Source: Peromyscus leucopus
Taxonomy: Eukaryota > Chordata > Mammalia > Rodentia > Cricetidae
NCBI RefSeq assembly: GCF_004664715.2
Contig: NC_051075.1
Span: 35,565,495 to 35,629,494 of the forward strand
Direction: 5' to 3'
Length of the DNA stretch: 64,000 nucleotides
Shown here: piece by piece, positions 1 to 11,884 of the stretch
Numbering within the stretch: the stretch's first letter is position 1
Layout: each line of letters opens with the position of its first letter
Notes under the pieces: model-generated
Seen by the model: only the letters and a program-made list of their open reading frames with translations
Told to the model about the DNA's origin: nothing
The model's database searches: none
Translations under genes and position numbers: made by a program

Positions 1-174
1 TTTAATATAATTTCTTGTGTTGTAGTGACCCCATCAACCATAAAATTATTTTGTTGCTATTTCATAACTGTAACTTTCTACTTTTATGAATCATAATGTA
101 TGATAACATAATACTTTTATGAATCATAATGCAGGATATCTGATATGTGACCCCAAAGGAGTTGAGAACTACTG
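1..174. mobile_element. hAT-Charlie-type rodent DNA transposon remnant (URR1-like)
   Basis: The text 'gtgaccccatcaaccataaa', the internal 'gaatcataatg' and 'ggatatctgatatgtgaccc' blocks, and the terminal 'gttgagaactactg' at 161-174 match my memory of the rodent non-autonomous hAT element URR1, whose inverted terminal repeat is of the CAGTGGTTCTCAACC type. Only the right end is in the window; the left end is cut off by the window start. A short direct duplication is visible: 'cttttatgaatcataatg' occurs near 80 and again near 114. It has no coding capacity. Confidence 0.75.
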
Positions 175-1109
175 AATTGAATTATATGCATTCACATTTC
201 TTTGACAATTTGTTCATATGCATAGTTTTAATCATGAAAGGTATTTATCTTAACTATTTTAGTTTCAGATTAACATAGTTAATATATTTTTGATAAATTT
301 AAATGTCATTTTCATGAATAAATTGGAATTAGTGCACTTTTTATTACTGAATTAGTTTGTTTCCATCACTATAACAAATAACTGAGATGATCAAATTATT
401 AAAAGAAAATATTGATTTTTGGGCTCATGAGGATCCAGTCCATTAATGATAGGTCCCACTGCTTTAGGGGTTGTTTCAAGGTAGCACTTCGTGGCATAGC
501 TTCTTTGTGCAATAATACTGCTCAGGGAATAAATAAAATGAAATAAGAGATTAGGATCCCCAAATCCTATTCTAAGGCACAACTTGAAAGATACCAAACA
601 CCATCTGCTAGACCCTGATCTCCAAAGGCTCCACTATTTCCCATATTGCCATCATAAGAAGCCAGTTTTTCCAAAGGACCTTTGAGCAACATTTAGATCC
701 ATCCTATGCAAAACAAATGTATCATTTCTTTATAGAAAGTGCATTAAAAACCTTCCATTTTCATTTTTTGAAAATGTAGAAAACATTATTTTGTTCATTT
801 TATTCACTATTGTATTACAGAATTTGTTTTTCTTTATTGACTATAAGAAACACTTGGTTAAACTATGGCATATCTATACATGTATATAATGTTTTGATTA
901 TATTTACCTGTTCTATTTATCTGCTTTACTCAGTCTCATTCTACTATTCTTATATGCATGTAATAGTCTCCCTTTTGGTTTCATGATCTGATACGTGTCT
1001 TTGTGAGACCATCTTATTTCACATTACATGATAATCTCAAGTTTCATTCATTTTTTCCACAAATGACAAGACTTTTTCTTCATTGAATCCAAATGAAACT
1101 TCATTGTGC
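175..1109. other. AT-rich stretch without a recognised gene
   Basis: No credible exon or RNA gene is visible. About 420-720 has a somewhat higher GC content and vaguely resembles an old MaLR-type LTR, but not strongly enough to name. The frames here are short and broken. Confidence 0.5.
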
Positions 1110-1139
1110 ATGTGTGTCGTGTGTGCGCGTGTGCGTGTG

Positions 1140-1179
<40 letters not shown>
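1110..1179. repeat. (TG)n microsatellite
   Basis: A TG dinucleotide run, interrupted in its first third (gcgcgt, gtggggt) and pure from about 1142 to 1178. Confidence 0.97.
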
Positions 1180-1184
<5 letters not shown>

Positions 1185-1239
1185 TTTAACCCTTCATTTA
1201 TTTAGAGACACCTGAGTGGATTCTGTTATTCAGCCATTT

Positions 1240-2510
1240 TTAAGTGTAACACAGTAGCATAAATATGCATACATCACGTAGACTAAGTTATATTTCTTTG
1301 GATATATAGCTAGGTGTAACACAGCTGTCACAAATGTTAGTTCTATGTTTTGTACTTAGAAATATCCATATTGATTTCTTTTTGTTTGAGCTGACTAATA
1401 TTCCCATCAACACTGTACAAAAGTTTATTTTTATTGGACCGACCCCATGTACCATGCCAAAATTTGTTCTAGTTGGTTTTCCTAGTGACAGTTGTGCTGA
1501 CAGAGCTGAGAAGGAACTTTGGGGTAGTTTCATTTGCATGTTCATAATGGCTTTGAAATTCAACATTTTTCATGTATTTATTGACTATCTTTGCTTCTTT
1601 TGAGAAGTATTTCTTCTGCTTATTTGCCCATTTTAATTTGGTTACAGACACTTTGTGGTTAGTCATTTGAGGTATTTATGTATTCTGGATATTGATATCC
1701 AGTTTGATTAATAAATACCTGAAAAATAGTTTGTCTAGCTTTGCAGATACTATTTTTATATTTTTGATTGTTTCTTTTCCTATGTATAGCAACATATAGA
1801 TATACATACAAGTGCCTATCCCAGAAGTACTTGTTAGGGAGACTACCTTTTCTTCCAGTGTTTCTTTTGGGCAAACTTTTCAAGGTCAGAATGAATAGTT
1901 ATGTGGACTTAGTACTGTGTCTTCTGTTCTATGTTATTTGTTCTCACATGCTTAGCTCATTTTTCTCAGGATTATTTTGACTTGTCTGAGTCTTTCGTGT
2001 TTCCATATGAATTTTAGAGTTGTTCCCTATGTCTGGGGAAAATGTTATTGTAATCCTCCTGAGGATTGCATTTCTTGTTTTGTCACTTTAGATAATACAG
2101 CTATTATGTAATATTAACTCATGAGCATACGAGGCCTTTCTATCTTCTACAACCTTCTTGAATGCCTCTGGTCAGTACTTTATAGTTTCATTAAAGAGAT
2201 ATTTTGAGGAGGAGACCTGGTACACACAGGTGCAGATACTTTGCTTGATCCTTCAACCTCTGTAAGTTCATAGGAGCTTTTATTCATGCTTAAGGATTTC
2301 ATTTTATTTTTGAGACTGTGGTATATTTTTGAGGATCCTACTGCTTTGCTGAAAATATTTATGAGATCTATAGGTTTCTGATAGATTCTATGGGAATAGG
2401 ATCCTATCATCTACATACAGATAAAATTTTGACATCTTTCTTTTTTTTACTTACATCCCTTTTACTTTTTCTCTTGCATTATTTCTCTGGCTAAGACTTC
2501 TCTTTCTTTG
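1240..2510 (-). mobile_element. Old L1 fragment, ORF2 3' portion, minus strand, internally deleted
   Basis: Read on the minus strand this is L1 ORF2. On the plus strand the reverse-complement landmarks appear in order: 'ttcccatcaacactgtacaa' (1401), the 'tttgagaagtatttcttctgc' region (about 1600), 'tattctggatattgatatcc' (1681), the 'gagcatacgaggcctttcta' block (2124), the 'tcatctacatacagata' block (2408) and 'ctggctaagacttctc' (2489). The spacing is much shorter than in a complete ORF2, so segments have been deleted. A foreign 68-bp block sits at 2211-2278. Both reading frames are degraded. Confidence 0.75.
2211..2278 (-). repeat. 68-bp block foreign to the L1 body, also present at 3025-3092
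   Basis: The stretch from 'aggagacctggtacacacag' to 'gttcataggag' also occurs at 3025-3092 with about seven differences. The second copy is in its expected place inside an L1 3'-UTR-like repeat. The first interrupts L1 ORF2 sequence. Both have the same orientation. Confidence 0.8.
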
Positions 2511-2689
2511 TTTGCTTATTTGTTTGTTTGTTTCTTTCTTTCTGTCCTCTTCCTCCTTCTCCTCCTCCTCATCTTGTGAGGTTTAAAGAAGAGAGAGCTA
2601 TATTTTTATTTGTCCTTCTTGATTTAAAACATATGAGTTGTTGCTTCCTGGGCAAGTTTACAATTCCTGTGCCCTATTGCTTGTTTTAA

Positions 2690-3331
2690 TCATTTATTTT
2701 TTTCCTCTTTTATTGAAAATAGATTCTAATCTTATGTAATATATACTCATTTTCCCTTGCTCTACTCCTCTCAATTCTTCCTCACCTTGCCTCCCATCTG
2801 GATCCATTCCATATCTGCCTATTATTAGAAAAGAACAGGCTCCTAAGAGATAACAATAAAGCATAACAAAATAAAACATAATTATACAAAACAAAATGAA
2901 AGTTGGACAAGGCAAACCAACAGAAGAGAAGAAGCTCAAAAGAATGCACAAGAATGAGAGACCCACTCATTCACATACTCAGAAATCCCATAAAAATACC
3001 AAATAAAAGTTATAATGTATATGCAGGAGACCTGGCACATACAGGTGCAGGTTCTTTGCTTGATCCTTCAACCTCTATGAGTTCATAGGAGTTTTTTATT
3101 CAGTTAACTTAGAGGGAATTGATCTCCTGGTGTCCTCTATCACCTTTGGCTCCCAAACTTCCTCCTCTTTTGAGGGCTTTTCTGAGGTTTGAGGGGAGAG
3201 ATTTGATGGAGACATCCCATTTAGACCTTTCTTCTAAGACCTCTTCTTCCTCTCCCTCTCCATCCCCCATCTTTCTCTCTCTGTCTCTCTCTCTGTGTCT
3301 CTCTGTCTCTGTCTCTCTGTCTCTGTCTCTG

Positions 3332-3380
<49 letters not shown>

Positions 3381-4015
3381 TTGTAGGTCTCTGTAATTGT
3401 TCCTATCTGTTTCAGGAGAAAGTTTCTCTGATGATAAATGAATAAGGTACCAATCTATGAGTATAATAGAATTTCATTAGGAGTTATTTTATCACAATAT
3501 TCTCTTTTATATTTTATTTTTAACCAGTAGTATTTGTCTTTACCCCAAGTCTCTGGGATATCTAGTCTCTGGTTCTTGGTCACCCAAGCAGTATCAGGTT
3601 CTGGTTCTATCTTGTCGTAGGCCAGAAGACAAATAAGACATTGACTGGTGACTCCCACAAGCTTTGTGCCACCATCGCCCTAGCATATTTTGCAGTCAGA
3701 AAAGAATTGCTCATCCAAAGTTTTGTGACTGGGTTGGTGTTTATGTTTCCCTTTTAGTAGACTGCAGAGTAACTTCTCATACTAAAGAGAGTAGAAGGTA
3801 TGAGTGAAGGTTCTATATACACACCAGCTTGACTGTTTCATATTCAATAAGTTGTATAGGTATTGTCTTCAGCAATGGAACTTGGCTGTCAATTTTTGGA
3901 AAGCAACTCAATTTCTTGCCAATCACCTGTATTGTTATGGGACTTCCATGGGATCTCTTTGGCCACTTAGATAAATATTCCATAACTGGCCTCATATAAA
4001 TGCATCAATCGTAAT
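2690..4015 (-). mobile_element. Rodent L1 (Lx-type) 3' untranslated-region repeat, minus strand
   Basis: The run starting 'tattgaaaatagattctaat' (2710), followed by 'cttgcctcccatctggatcc', 'gagaagaagctcaaaagaat', 'ctggttcttggtcacccaag' (3567) and 'cccacaagctttgtgccacc' (3653), matches a very common rodent repeat that I recall as the 3' part of Lx-type L1, in reverse orientation. I am sure it is a known rodent repeat; the exact family label is uncertain. A pure CT tract interrupts it at 3272-3377. Confidence 0.7.
3272..3377. repeat. (CT)n / (TCTG)n pyrimidine tract
   Basis: Over 100 bases of CT with scattered TG interruptions, purest from 3340 to 3376. Such purine:pyrimidine tracts can form triplex DNA; that is general knowledge and was not tested here. 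The tract gives a false 108-residue frame rich in Ser and Leu. Confidence 0.95.
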
Positions 4016-5484
4016 CTACAGAAAATTCAAACTATACTGAATCAAATTTGTAATTATTTCCTTGGAAATGAGAATTTCAAAATAAGTGCAAAACATATTT
4101 TATTTTGTACACATTTATTTATGCAAGAAACGTATACTTAATTACACAGAATTTTTACTTAAATAATATCACAAACAAGTCTATTTTTTTCTTACCAAAT
4201 TCATGCTTAATTTTCTTACCAAATTCATTTGAAGACCATGAATTTGAGGATGGTGGGAAAAGAGTAAGGAGAGATATTATGACATATTCCCACAAAAATA
4301 TGTGAGTATTTTCTTTTGCAACTGTCAAACTTTCCATAGCCCCACACAGCTTCCATTGTTTCATACATGGGGTATGGCAACAAATTGCTGAAATCCACAT
4401 AGACACATATATATGTCTGTATCAGAAATAAGTATTTTCAGATAAGTGGAGAGTCCAATCAGTTCCTTGTTGATAGTTATGGCATCTACAGTAATTTCCT
4501 GCCATAATACATTAATCCAAACTTGAATGATATATGGGTTTGTTATGAGAGAAAGAAACAGAATGAATTATATCTCTTCTTAAAATTAAAATGAAGTGTC
4601 CTTGTTTCTGTAACATAAGACAAAGGAAATTCATATAAACAAAATCTGCATTAGAAAGGCTTCATTTTCATTTTTTTTTGCTCTGTAAAAAGAGTGATGA
4701 TTAAACAGATATGGAAAAATAAAATGTTTCATCCAATATATCATTTTTGACCAAGAACTTTTTTGGTGAGGTTTAAAATGGTATCTTAAAATCAAAATAC
4801 CTTCTTCTTGAAATGCAAACTGAAAAAAGTTCTGTTTATCTATTAAATTGGTGGGTTTTATATATTGTACCATATAAATAAATATAATACTTTATCAAAA
4901 AGACAAAATTGGACAAATACTGTAAGGTTAGAAAAAAGGGAAAGCCTTAACACTGTGACTGGAAATATTAATCATCTCCTGTGATATTGGAGGCACCCCG
5001 AGTCCAACTCTCAAGTTCTTCATCCTGACAAAGAATTTAAAAAGGAACACAGGTGGGTGTTTCTGTGTTAATCAGAGAATTGAATATGGCCTGGGCTGCA
5101 GAGGAGAGCAGTTCATAAATGACAATCATGGATGGCTGCCTGGTGGAAGGAAATGGAAAGTTATGCTCTTGAGAGACAAAAGGAAACAGCCTCAATGATT
5201 TCTGTAAGTAACTGCCCTGATAGATAGTCCCTCAAGGCTTCCAAGCTCACTGCTCACTAAGGATCAGTGACTCCCATCTCCTCAGATATTCCATTGCTTC
5301 TTCCTCTACTTTGGCCTATGCTTTGCTTTAGACTGACCAGCAGAGTTTGCTGTGTTCAACAAAGCATGTCTCCAGCCCTTTCAGGGAGGCGAAGAGGTGC
5401 CTGGTGAATACATAGACTAGCATCATCAGCCCTACCACAGCGGATGCCATCAATGAAAGCCTGGTGGTAGTGGATTCTGCCATT
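4016..5484. other. Unassigned AT-rich stretch
   Basis: No gene is recognised. A short tandem duplication of 'cttaccaaattcat' occurs at 4190-4229. The part 4930-5480 is less AT-rich and looks like old unique or retrocopied DNA. A 51-codon minus-strand frame with a hydrophobic stretch lies at 5328-5483, but it has no recognisable relative and is about as long as chance frames. Confidence 0.5.
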
Positions 5485-5988
5485 TGTAGCAGGCTTTCTT
5501 TTGGTCTACCAACCAGCTCCCAAATAAAGACAGGGAGACTTTTTATTAATTATGGATGTTAGGCCTCATCTTATGCTTGTCCCACTAGCTCTTATAACTT
5601 AATTTAACCTGTTTCTCTTCATCTACATTTTTGCTTTGAAGCTTTTTAACTTTCTTTCACTCTATATGTCCTACTTTATGCTGGCTGCCTGGCCCCGGAT
5701 GTCTCTCTCTCTCTCTTTTTCCCTTGTTCTTTCAAGCCTAGATTACCCCTCCCATTTATTCTCTCTGCCCACTAGTCCTGCCTGTCCCTGTGATGACAAG
5801 CTACTGGCTGTTCAGCCTTCTATTAGTCCAACAGGGTTCCTTAGGCAGTACAGTTAAACCAGCAGCACATCTTTACGTAGTTAGACAGATGCAGCACAAA
5901 CAAACATAACACATCTTTACATTGTTAAACAAATGCAGAATAAACAAATGTAACATATTTTTATCTAGTTAAAGTAATATTCCACAAC
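5485..5988 (-). mobile_element. Rodent ERV-type LTR, family F, minus strand
   Basis: It begins TGTAGCAGG and ends near 'aatattccacaac'. It shares with 6895-7255 and 24989-25466 the blocks 'cagctcccaaataaa', 'cttgtcccactagctcttat', 'taatttaacctgtttctctt', 'acacatctttac' and 'gttaaagtaatattcca'. Near the 3' end there are two or three tandem variants of 'acatctttac...ttaaacaaatgcag'. No clean target duplication was found, so one boundary may be eroded. Orientation is inferred from the other family members. Confidence 0.7.
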
Positions 5989-6894
5989 GGAATTCTGATC
6001 TTGATTTATCCCAGATGAGGTTCATGAAGCAAATGGTTGTAGGGTCTTTTGGCTTTTTCCCTTTCTTTGTGCCTTGTTCCCCTTCCCACAGCAATTAAGG
6101 AAAACAGCATGGGAAATTCCTTAAAGAATCAAACAGAACCAACGTACTCAGCTGTCCTTTTCCTGCACCAAATCAGAAAGATACAGAATCAACACGCAAA
6201 ACTGATGCCTCACTCATATTCAATGCCACACTATTTACAATAGATGAATATATATTCATGATTTTATGATTCGCTTGATGGATGGAAAAATCAAACACAT
6301 TTGGCTTTTAATATTTCAATTATGAAATGAGATTTCACATTTCATTTGTTCACAGAATAAATATTTGTCTAATGTATATTGTGTGGATGGCATGCTGGCT
6401 GGCATTGCATAATACTAATTAAATGGTGGTTATAAAATTGATGTCTAAATGACAAAAATGCACATAATTCTGTCAGTGATATATAATAAATGGAAAAATG
6501 TGAGAACTTAATAACAGACATAGATGTAATCTTTTTCTTGCATTATCACAGTGGAAGGTTGAACATTTTTTCAAATAGGAAACTAGAAAACGTCAAACAT
6601 GATAATTAGATCAAAATCAATCTGTATTTTAAGAGAAGTTAGAATAGAAAAAAAGATTAGATTATATTGTATGAAAATATAAACAATTATGGACTTTCTT
6701 AACATACGTTTAACCAATCAAATGTTATGCCTTCTCTAAACACAAATTAAGATATTCCTAGAATTAGAATGCCAAAAGAAAAAGAATCAATCAGTCTATA
6801 ATTAACATATATGCACTAATTTTATGAGAAGTAAGGTTGCCTTTGCAGAGAACACAAAGCTCAGAAAAATTCCAGTGGTGGATTTTAACAGAAT
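5989..6894. other. Unassigned AT-rich stretch
   Basis: No gene, RNA gene or named repeat is visible. 6240-6890 is very AT-rich with many short stop-filled frames. Confidence 0.5.
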
Positions 6895-7255
6895 TTTAAC
6901 AAGCTTTCTCTGAGCCTCCAATCAGCTCCCAAATAAAGTCACAGAAACTCATTATTAGTTATGAATGTTTAGCCTTATCGTATGCTTGTCCCGCTAGCTC
7001 TTAAATCTTAATTTAACCTGTTTCTCTTCATGTACGTTTTGCCTCTGGCCTTTTTACTTTTATTTCATTCTGTATGTCCTACTTTTTCTGCTTCTTTCAA
7101 TCTGCCTTACTGGCAGGTGCCTGGTTGGCAGCCCCAGGTGTCTTCCTATCAGGTGACTTAGGCAGGCAAAGCAACATATCTTTACATACTTAAAGAAATG
7201 CAGCATAAAGCGATGTAACACATCTTTATGTAGTTAAAGTAATATTCCATAACCA
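6895..7255 (-). mobile_element. Second, more degraded copy of LTR family F, minus strand
   Basis: It is alignable with 5485-5988 from 'caagctttctctgagcctcc' through 'cagctcccaaataaagtcac', 'cttgtcccgctagctcttaa', 'taatttaacctgtttctctt', 'cttaggcaggcaaagcaaca' and 'gttaaagtaatattccataa'. It lacks the central part of the other copy, and the TG/CA ends are eroded. The two copies lie 0.9 kb apart in the same orientation but have no shared internal region between them, so they look like separate insertions rather than the two ends of one provirus. Confidence 0.65.
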
Positions 7256-9724
7256 AGATTCTAATAAATCTTTATTGCATAAAACATGGTTGCTGAAAAA
7301 TATCCAATTTAAGGAATCAGATTGGGAAAAACAACAAATACAAAAATGCAGAGCTGTTAGATGAAAATATTTTCAGAAAACGCATGGACATTTCATAGTG
7401 TCTATAAAGCAGGGGTCACAGAGGAGAGATTGAAGGTGACATGGGATCGTGTAAGACAATGAGATCCACACTGTGTTCCCATGTTGTTTCATATCCGTCA
7501 CACATGCAGCTCAGCAGTAACATGGAACTCTACCAGAAACTCCAGAGACATGATTAATATAAAGTTCAATATACAGTTGACTTTCCCTTTCTCATGTACA
7601 ATGATAGCTCTCAGGTAGTGTTGGCCTTTTATTAATGTTTTGTTCTCATGATCCCTCTTCAGATGTCCATAATCAATTCAACCGAGACTTACTAGTTTAC
7701 TTGGAGTAGGACTGAGGTATGTGGAGTTAAATATGAAAATATCTCACTAAAAATAAGAAAACAAGCAAATAAAAATAATTAGATAAAATCCAGGTACAAA
7801 TGTGCTTTAATGTGTCTTGATTATATATCATACTGAAAATTAGCTTAAATATTGCTACTTAGATACATTATATCTAATTATGCACAAAGTCAACAACCAT
7901 CATATTTTTGCAAGTATATGTTTCAGCTAGATGAAACTAATATAATTCTAACACACTCAATAGCTAGGCATCAGAAATTACAAAGGAAAGTAGCACATGA
8001 AAATGCTGTGAATTAGGGTGTGTGGACAACAAGATAAAAATGTTTCCACACTTTTAAGATCTTAGGACACACAGAATTCTAACACCGATAAGCCATATTG
8101 AGGAAAAGAGTGGGTGAATTATCCAAGAATTGAGGGAAATTTTGCCCTGAATTTCATACTTCCATTTCTGCCCAACTGTTTGATAGATGAGCAAATCAAT
8201 TTCTTGGCATAACACTAACCAATTTACAAGACCCATAGGGAGTGCATGGATGGTGGCCAAACAGAGTGTTTGCCCAAGATAAAGTTGGTCAGGTTTCCAA
8301 AAGTAAATGCTATACTAAAGTTTTCACTTTAGATGTAGGTAAGAGGTGAGCTTAGCCTTATTAATTGGGCTGGAAATTTTTCTTATCTTCTCTGAGAAAT
8401 GCCTACTGTACATCAAACATGCAGATTATGTCCTTTGATCATGGTGGAACATTCTTTTCTTTCTTTTCATTTTCTTCCTTTCCTCTTCTGGTGACTTTAA
8501 TTTCCAAACTGGTCCCTCAAGAATCCTCATATATTCTTTACTTATATCCTATGTCCTTTCCCCTAGAACAACCTTTCAATCATAATTAGCATGTGGATTG
8601 AAACATATTAGTCATCTTTGATCTAGCACATCAGACATTAACTGGTAATAATTATAGTTACACTATCAGGTTTAAACTCAGAATGTAACCTTTTCAGCTA
8701 AATTCATGTTAGGAACTTTAGACAGAAAGATGTATTTCAATTATACAGTCATTCCTGTCATTCCCTGCAGTCACTGCTATCTTCTTACTTTTCCCTCAGA
8801 GTAAACCTATGAGATAAAAATCATATTCATTTCAGAAAAAAAGTATGTCTCAATTTCTTCAAAGACTGGATTCCAAGTCCAAGTTTGTTTTCTTCATCCT
8901 GCAGTTCTGTGATGTTCATACCAATGCCAAAATCAGTTGGTGAGCATCTCTCTGGTTATATCACTCTTCCTGTTACAGGGTGGTATTACCCTTTAACTGA
9001 CTGAAAATCTGCATGTAATAACAACAAGGTACACATTAGTAAATGTGTCCTTCATGATGTAGGACTGTCACTGGATGTCATACTAAACATTGAAAGAGAA
9101 GGTCAAGAAACTCTGACATATTACAATGGAAACAGCCCCAAACCAAAAGAAACAGACATATTTTTTAAACAGCAGAATACTGAAGTTTATTTAAAAAAAA
9201 ATTGGGAACTTAGTTACCAAAAGGCAACAGAGAAGAGGTGAAAAAGGACATTTTTAAAATTATAAGCAATCATTTTATTTATGGATTTATAGTGATAAAG
9301 AATATATAGAAATTATATTAATGGATAAATATTGGATCCTTAGATACAATTTTACCTCTAGTCACAGGAATTTGTTTCAGAATAATAAAGGACCAACGTA
9401 ATAGGATCCTCGATCTCAAATGCTATGTACCTAAGAGCAGTTACTCAAAATATATGAAGCAAAAATGACAGTGCTGCAAAGAGAAATGGATAAATTCATA
9501 GTCAATGAATTGTATTAAGGTTTAAAGCCTTTTCTACTAATGATTACAAAACAACTTGTTCAAAATAAAATGATAATTAAAATTTATTCTGGTCAAAATA
9601 GAAATAAGATAGATTACCTGAATCTCTCTGTGAAACTGTCAAAAGTTTTGGATCTAAATTACCTGTTTCGCAATCATTTTTGAATCCAAGTGGACTTTTT
9701 TTGGAAAAAAAATGGGAACTAAAC
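7256..9724. other. Unassigned AT-rich stretch
   Basis: About 2.5 kb with no recognisable gene, RNA or repeat boundary. 7400-7720 and 8840-9160 are slightly richer in GC but carry no readable frame with family features. Confidence 0.5.
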
Positions 9725-9980
9725 TGAGAGTTGGCATTAAGCACTAGAATTTCAACCATGACCAATAGGCTTAGGTTTTTCATTTTCAGAGCCCACATCT
9801 TAGACTATTATACTAATTCTTATGTGTATTACAAAATTTCTCTATTAGCAGTTATATTAAAAATTGTTAGGCATTTTGTTATGTCATATCTTCCATCCTG
9901 TCTAAGATGTGGGCTCTGAAAATGAAGAACCTAAGCCTCTTGGTCATGGTTGAAATTCTAGTGCTTAATGCCAACTCTCA
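9725..9980. repeat. Near-perfect inverted repeat, 81-bp arms, 94-bp spacer
   Basis: The left arm 9725-9805 is the reverse complement of the right arm 9900-9980, with two mismatches in 81 positions by my alignment. The spacer is 9806-9899. Homology ends abruptly on both outer sides. Each arm, read outward from the spacer, contains an ATG-started hydrophobic frame (starting M-W-A-L-K-M-K-N-L). No terminal-repeat signature of a known transposon is visible. Confidence 0.93.
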
Positions 9981-10329
9981 TTTGGTAAATGAGACAATAG
10001 TCAACTCCAAATTAACTAGTTTTATTATTTACATATACATTTTGTGAAGACAGAGAAATATTTGTCAGCTTTGCTTGCTTTTTTACATGAAGGACATAGA
10101 GCATGGCCTTCCAACTATTACATTATTAAAAGTATTTGATGTATGAAATAGTTAGTGAATGGTAAGAGTTTTCCTGGGCTATGCTGAAAATCTTTTATAC
10201 CATTTTGTATATAAAGATTTTTTTTAATAAACATGAATTCAAATAAATCAGAACATGCTCAGAAAATATAACTTTAATTTGAAGCTATCTTTCTTTTTAA
10301 TCTCGTAAGCATTGTGATAGGCATTTCAG
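9981..10329. other. Unassigned AT-rich stretch
   Basis: Nothing recognised; AT-rich with short T and A runs. Confidence 0.5.
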
Positions 10330-10490
10330 ACAGCTAGTTATGCTGTCCCATACTTAAAATCCTAGCCCTTGAGATGCTAAGGCAAGATGATTTCCTTCAG
10401 TTCAAGGTCAGCCTGCAATTCATAGTAAATTCAAGGCTATTCTGTACTGTAGAACAAAACTGTCTTAAATAACAGTATTTTTTTTTTAAA
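10330..10490 (+). mobile_element. Old degraded B1-type SINE
   Basis: The order 'cttaaaatcctagccc', 'gagatgctaaggcaagatga', 'agttcaaggtcagcctgcaa' and 'aaaactgtcttaaata' followed by an A/T-rich tail matches a 7SL-derived B1 head, B box and tail with many substitutions. Confidence 0.65.
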
Positions 10491-11323
10491 AGAAAACATA
10501 CCCTTTTAAATAGATGAAACCAACATTGCTTCCTGTAAATGATTTGTGTGATTTTTTTTTCTTCTGTGCAAAAACTAAGAACATGCAACCCTGCTTACCT
10601 ATGGCGATCAGAACAGATCCATCATGTTGGAGGAAGTATGGCTGTAGATGGGATTTTTTTTCTAAATATGTTGAATTTCAAAACTGAGATTTTAAAGAAC
10701 ACAAAAATAGAGGAGGCATAAAATGTGAAATATATACAGATTTTAGCCAGAGTTAATAGTGATCTCTGAATTTGATAAAATAAAATAACCTGTAGAAGCT
10801 GTGTCTGAGAAAAATGTATCCACTAGGGAGGGCAAATGTGAGATTTCTCAAAAACACACCAAATGCTAATCCAGTATCACATGATGTTGCTTTTAGAACA
10901 TTAATTTTGCTATTACAACTTTTAAGTTCTGATAAAAGAAATGAGACCAAATAATATGGCCATTGTTATTAGGAATGCAGCTCCTTTTGGGGGAACAATG
11001 ATAAGAAACACTACAAAGAAATCTATTAGTTAAATAGTTTTCTCTTTGTAGGTATGACATATTTTTCATACTTATTACTTAGACTTCAGAAAATACATTC
11101 TCCAAAACAAAACAAAAAAACATACAATATTAACTTGAAGAAAACTATGCATATCTTTTCTTCCTAGTTTAGCTCAATGTTGTGTTGGAAATCGATATAA
11201 AGGACAGGAAAGATAAAATGATCATTAGTAAAACAGTCTCAAAGGCAGTTAATGAAGGCATAGTCCACATTTTATAATCTCTGGCCATTCTGAACTCACA
11301 TTGGCCTGGAGCACGATTTTAGA
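10491..11323. other. Unassigned AT-rich stretch
   Basis: No gene or named repeat recognised. Confidence 0.5.
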
Positions 11324-11329
11324 CATGAA

Positions 11330-11720
11330 TGCTGTGGGACGGTCTATATGTCAAATTGCTCTGATTGGTCAATAATTAAAACACTGGTTGGCCAGTGGCC
11401 AGGCAGGAAGTAGGTGGGACAAGGAGAGAGGAGAATTCTGGGAAGCAGAAGGCGGAGGCAGAGAGAGACACTGCAGCCACCGCCATGACCAGCAGCATGT
11501 GAAGATGCCAGTAAGCCACCAGACACGTGGCAAGGTATAGATTTATGGAAATGGATTAATTTAAGCTATAAGAACAGTTAGCAAGAAGCCTGCCACGGCC
11601 ATACAGTTTGTATGCAATATAAGTCTCTGTGTTTACTTGGTTGGGTCTGAGTGGCTGTGGGATTGGCGGGTGACAAAGATTTGTCTTGACTGTGGGCAAG
11701 GCAGGAAAACTCTAGCTACA
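11330..11720 (+). mobile_element. Solo LTR, family A, with perfect 6-bp target duplication CATGAA
   Basis: It starts TGCTGTGGGAC and ends TAGCTACA. CATGAA lies directly before it (11324-11329) and directly after it (11721-11726). Family blocks include 'gctctgattggtcaataatt', 'gccaggcaggaagtaggtgg', 'gagaattctgggaagcagaa', 'ggcaaggtatagatttatgg', 'gcaagaagcctgccacggcc' and 'gtctgagtggctgtgg'. Other members are at 30423-30794, 40919-41310, 47287-47667 and 49216-49589. A 6-bp duplication fits a class II (ERVK-like) integrase. There is no internal region, so it is a recombination product of a former provirus. Confidence 0.93.
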
Positions 11721-11884
11721 CATGAAAGCAATAGTAAGATAAACACAGAATATATCTTGTCTGCTGATAAATGAATTAAGAGCCACACAGAAGGATCACA
11801 CCCACACATTGAACAAATGTGAGCTACTGAACTGAAGTATCACCACGATGAAGAAATCATTTCAAGAACCATGTTCAAAAATAA

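Noticed and set aside
3119..3445. 108-codon plus-strand frame
   Set aside because: Half of it is translation of the CT tract (Ser-Leu repeats) within an L1 3'-UTR-like repeat.
5328..5483. 51-codon minus-strand frame with a hydrophobic stretch ending at the LTR boundary
   Set aside because: Length is within chance, no recognised relative, and the upstream region is an LTR.
9577..9798. Minus-strand 73-codon frame with a signal-peptide-like start (M-W-A-L-K-M-K-N-L...), whose beginning is repeated in the right arm of the inverted repeat
   Set aside because: No family recognised, no supporting exon nearby, and the hydrophobic start is just the sequence of the repeat arm. A splice-donor-like GTAAAT after the right arm is too common to count.
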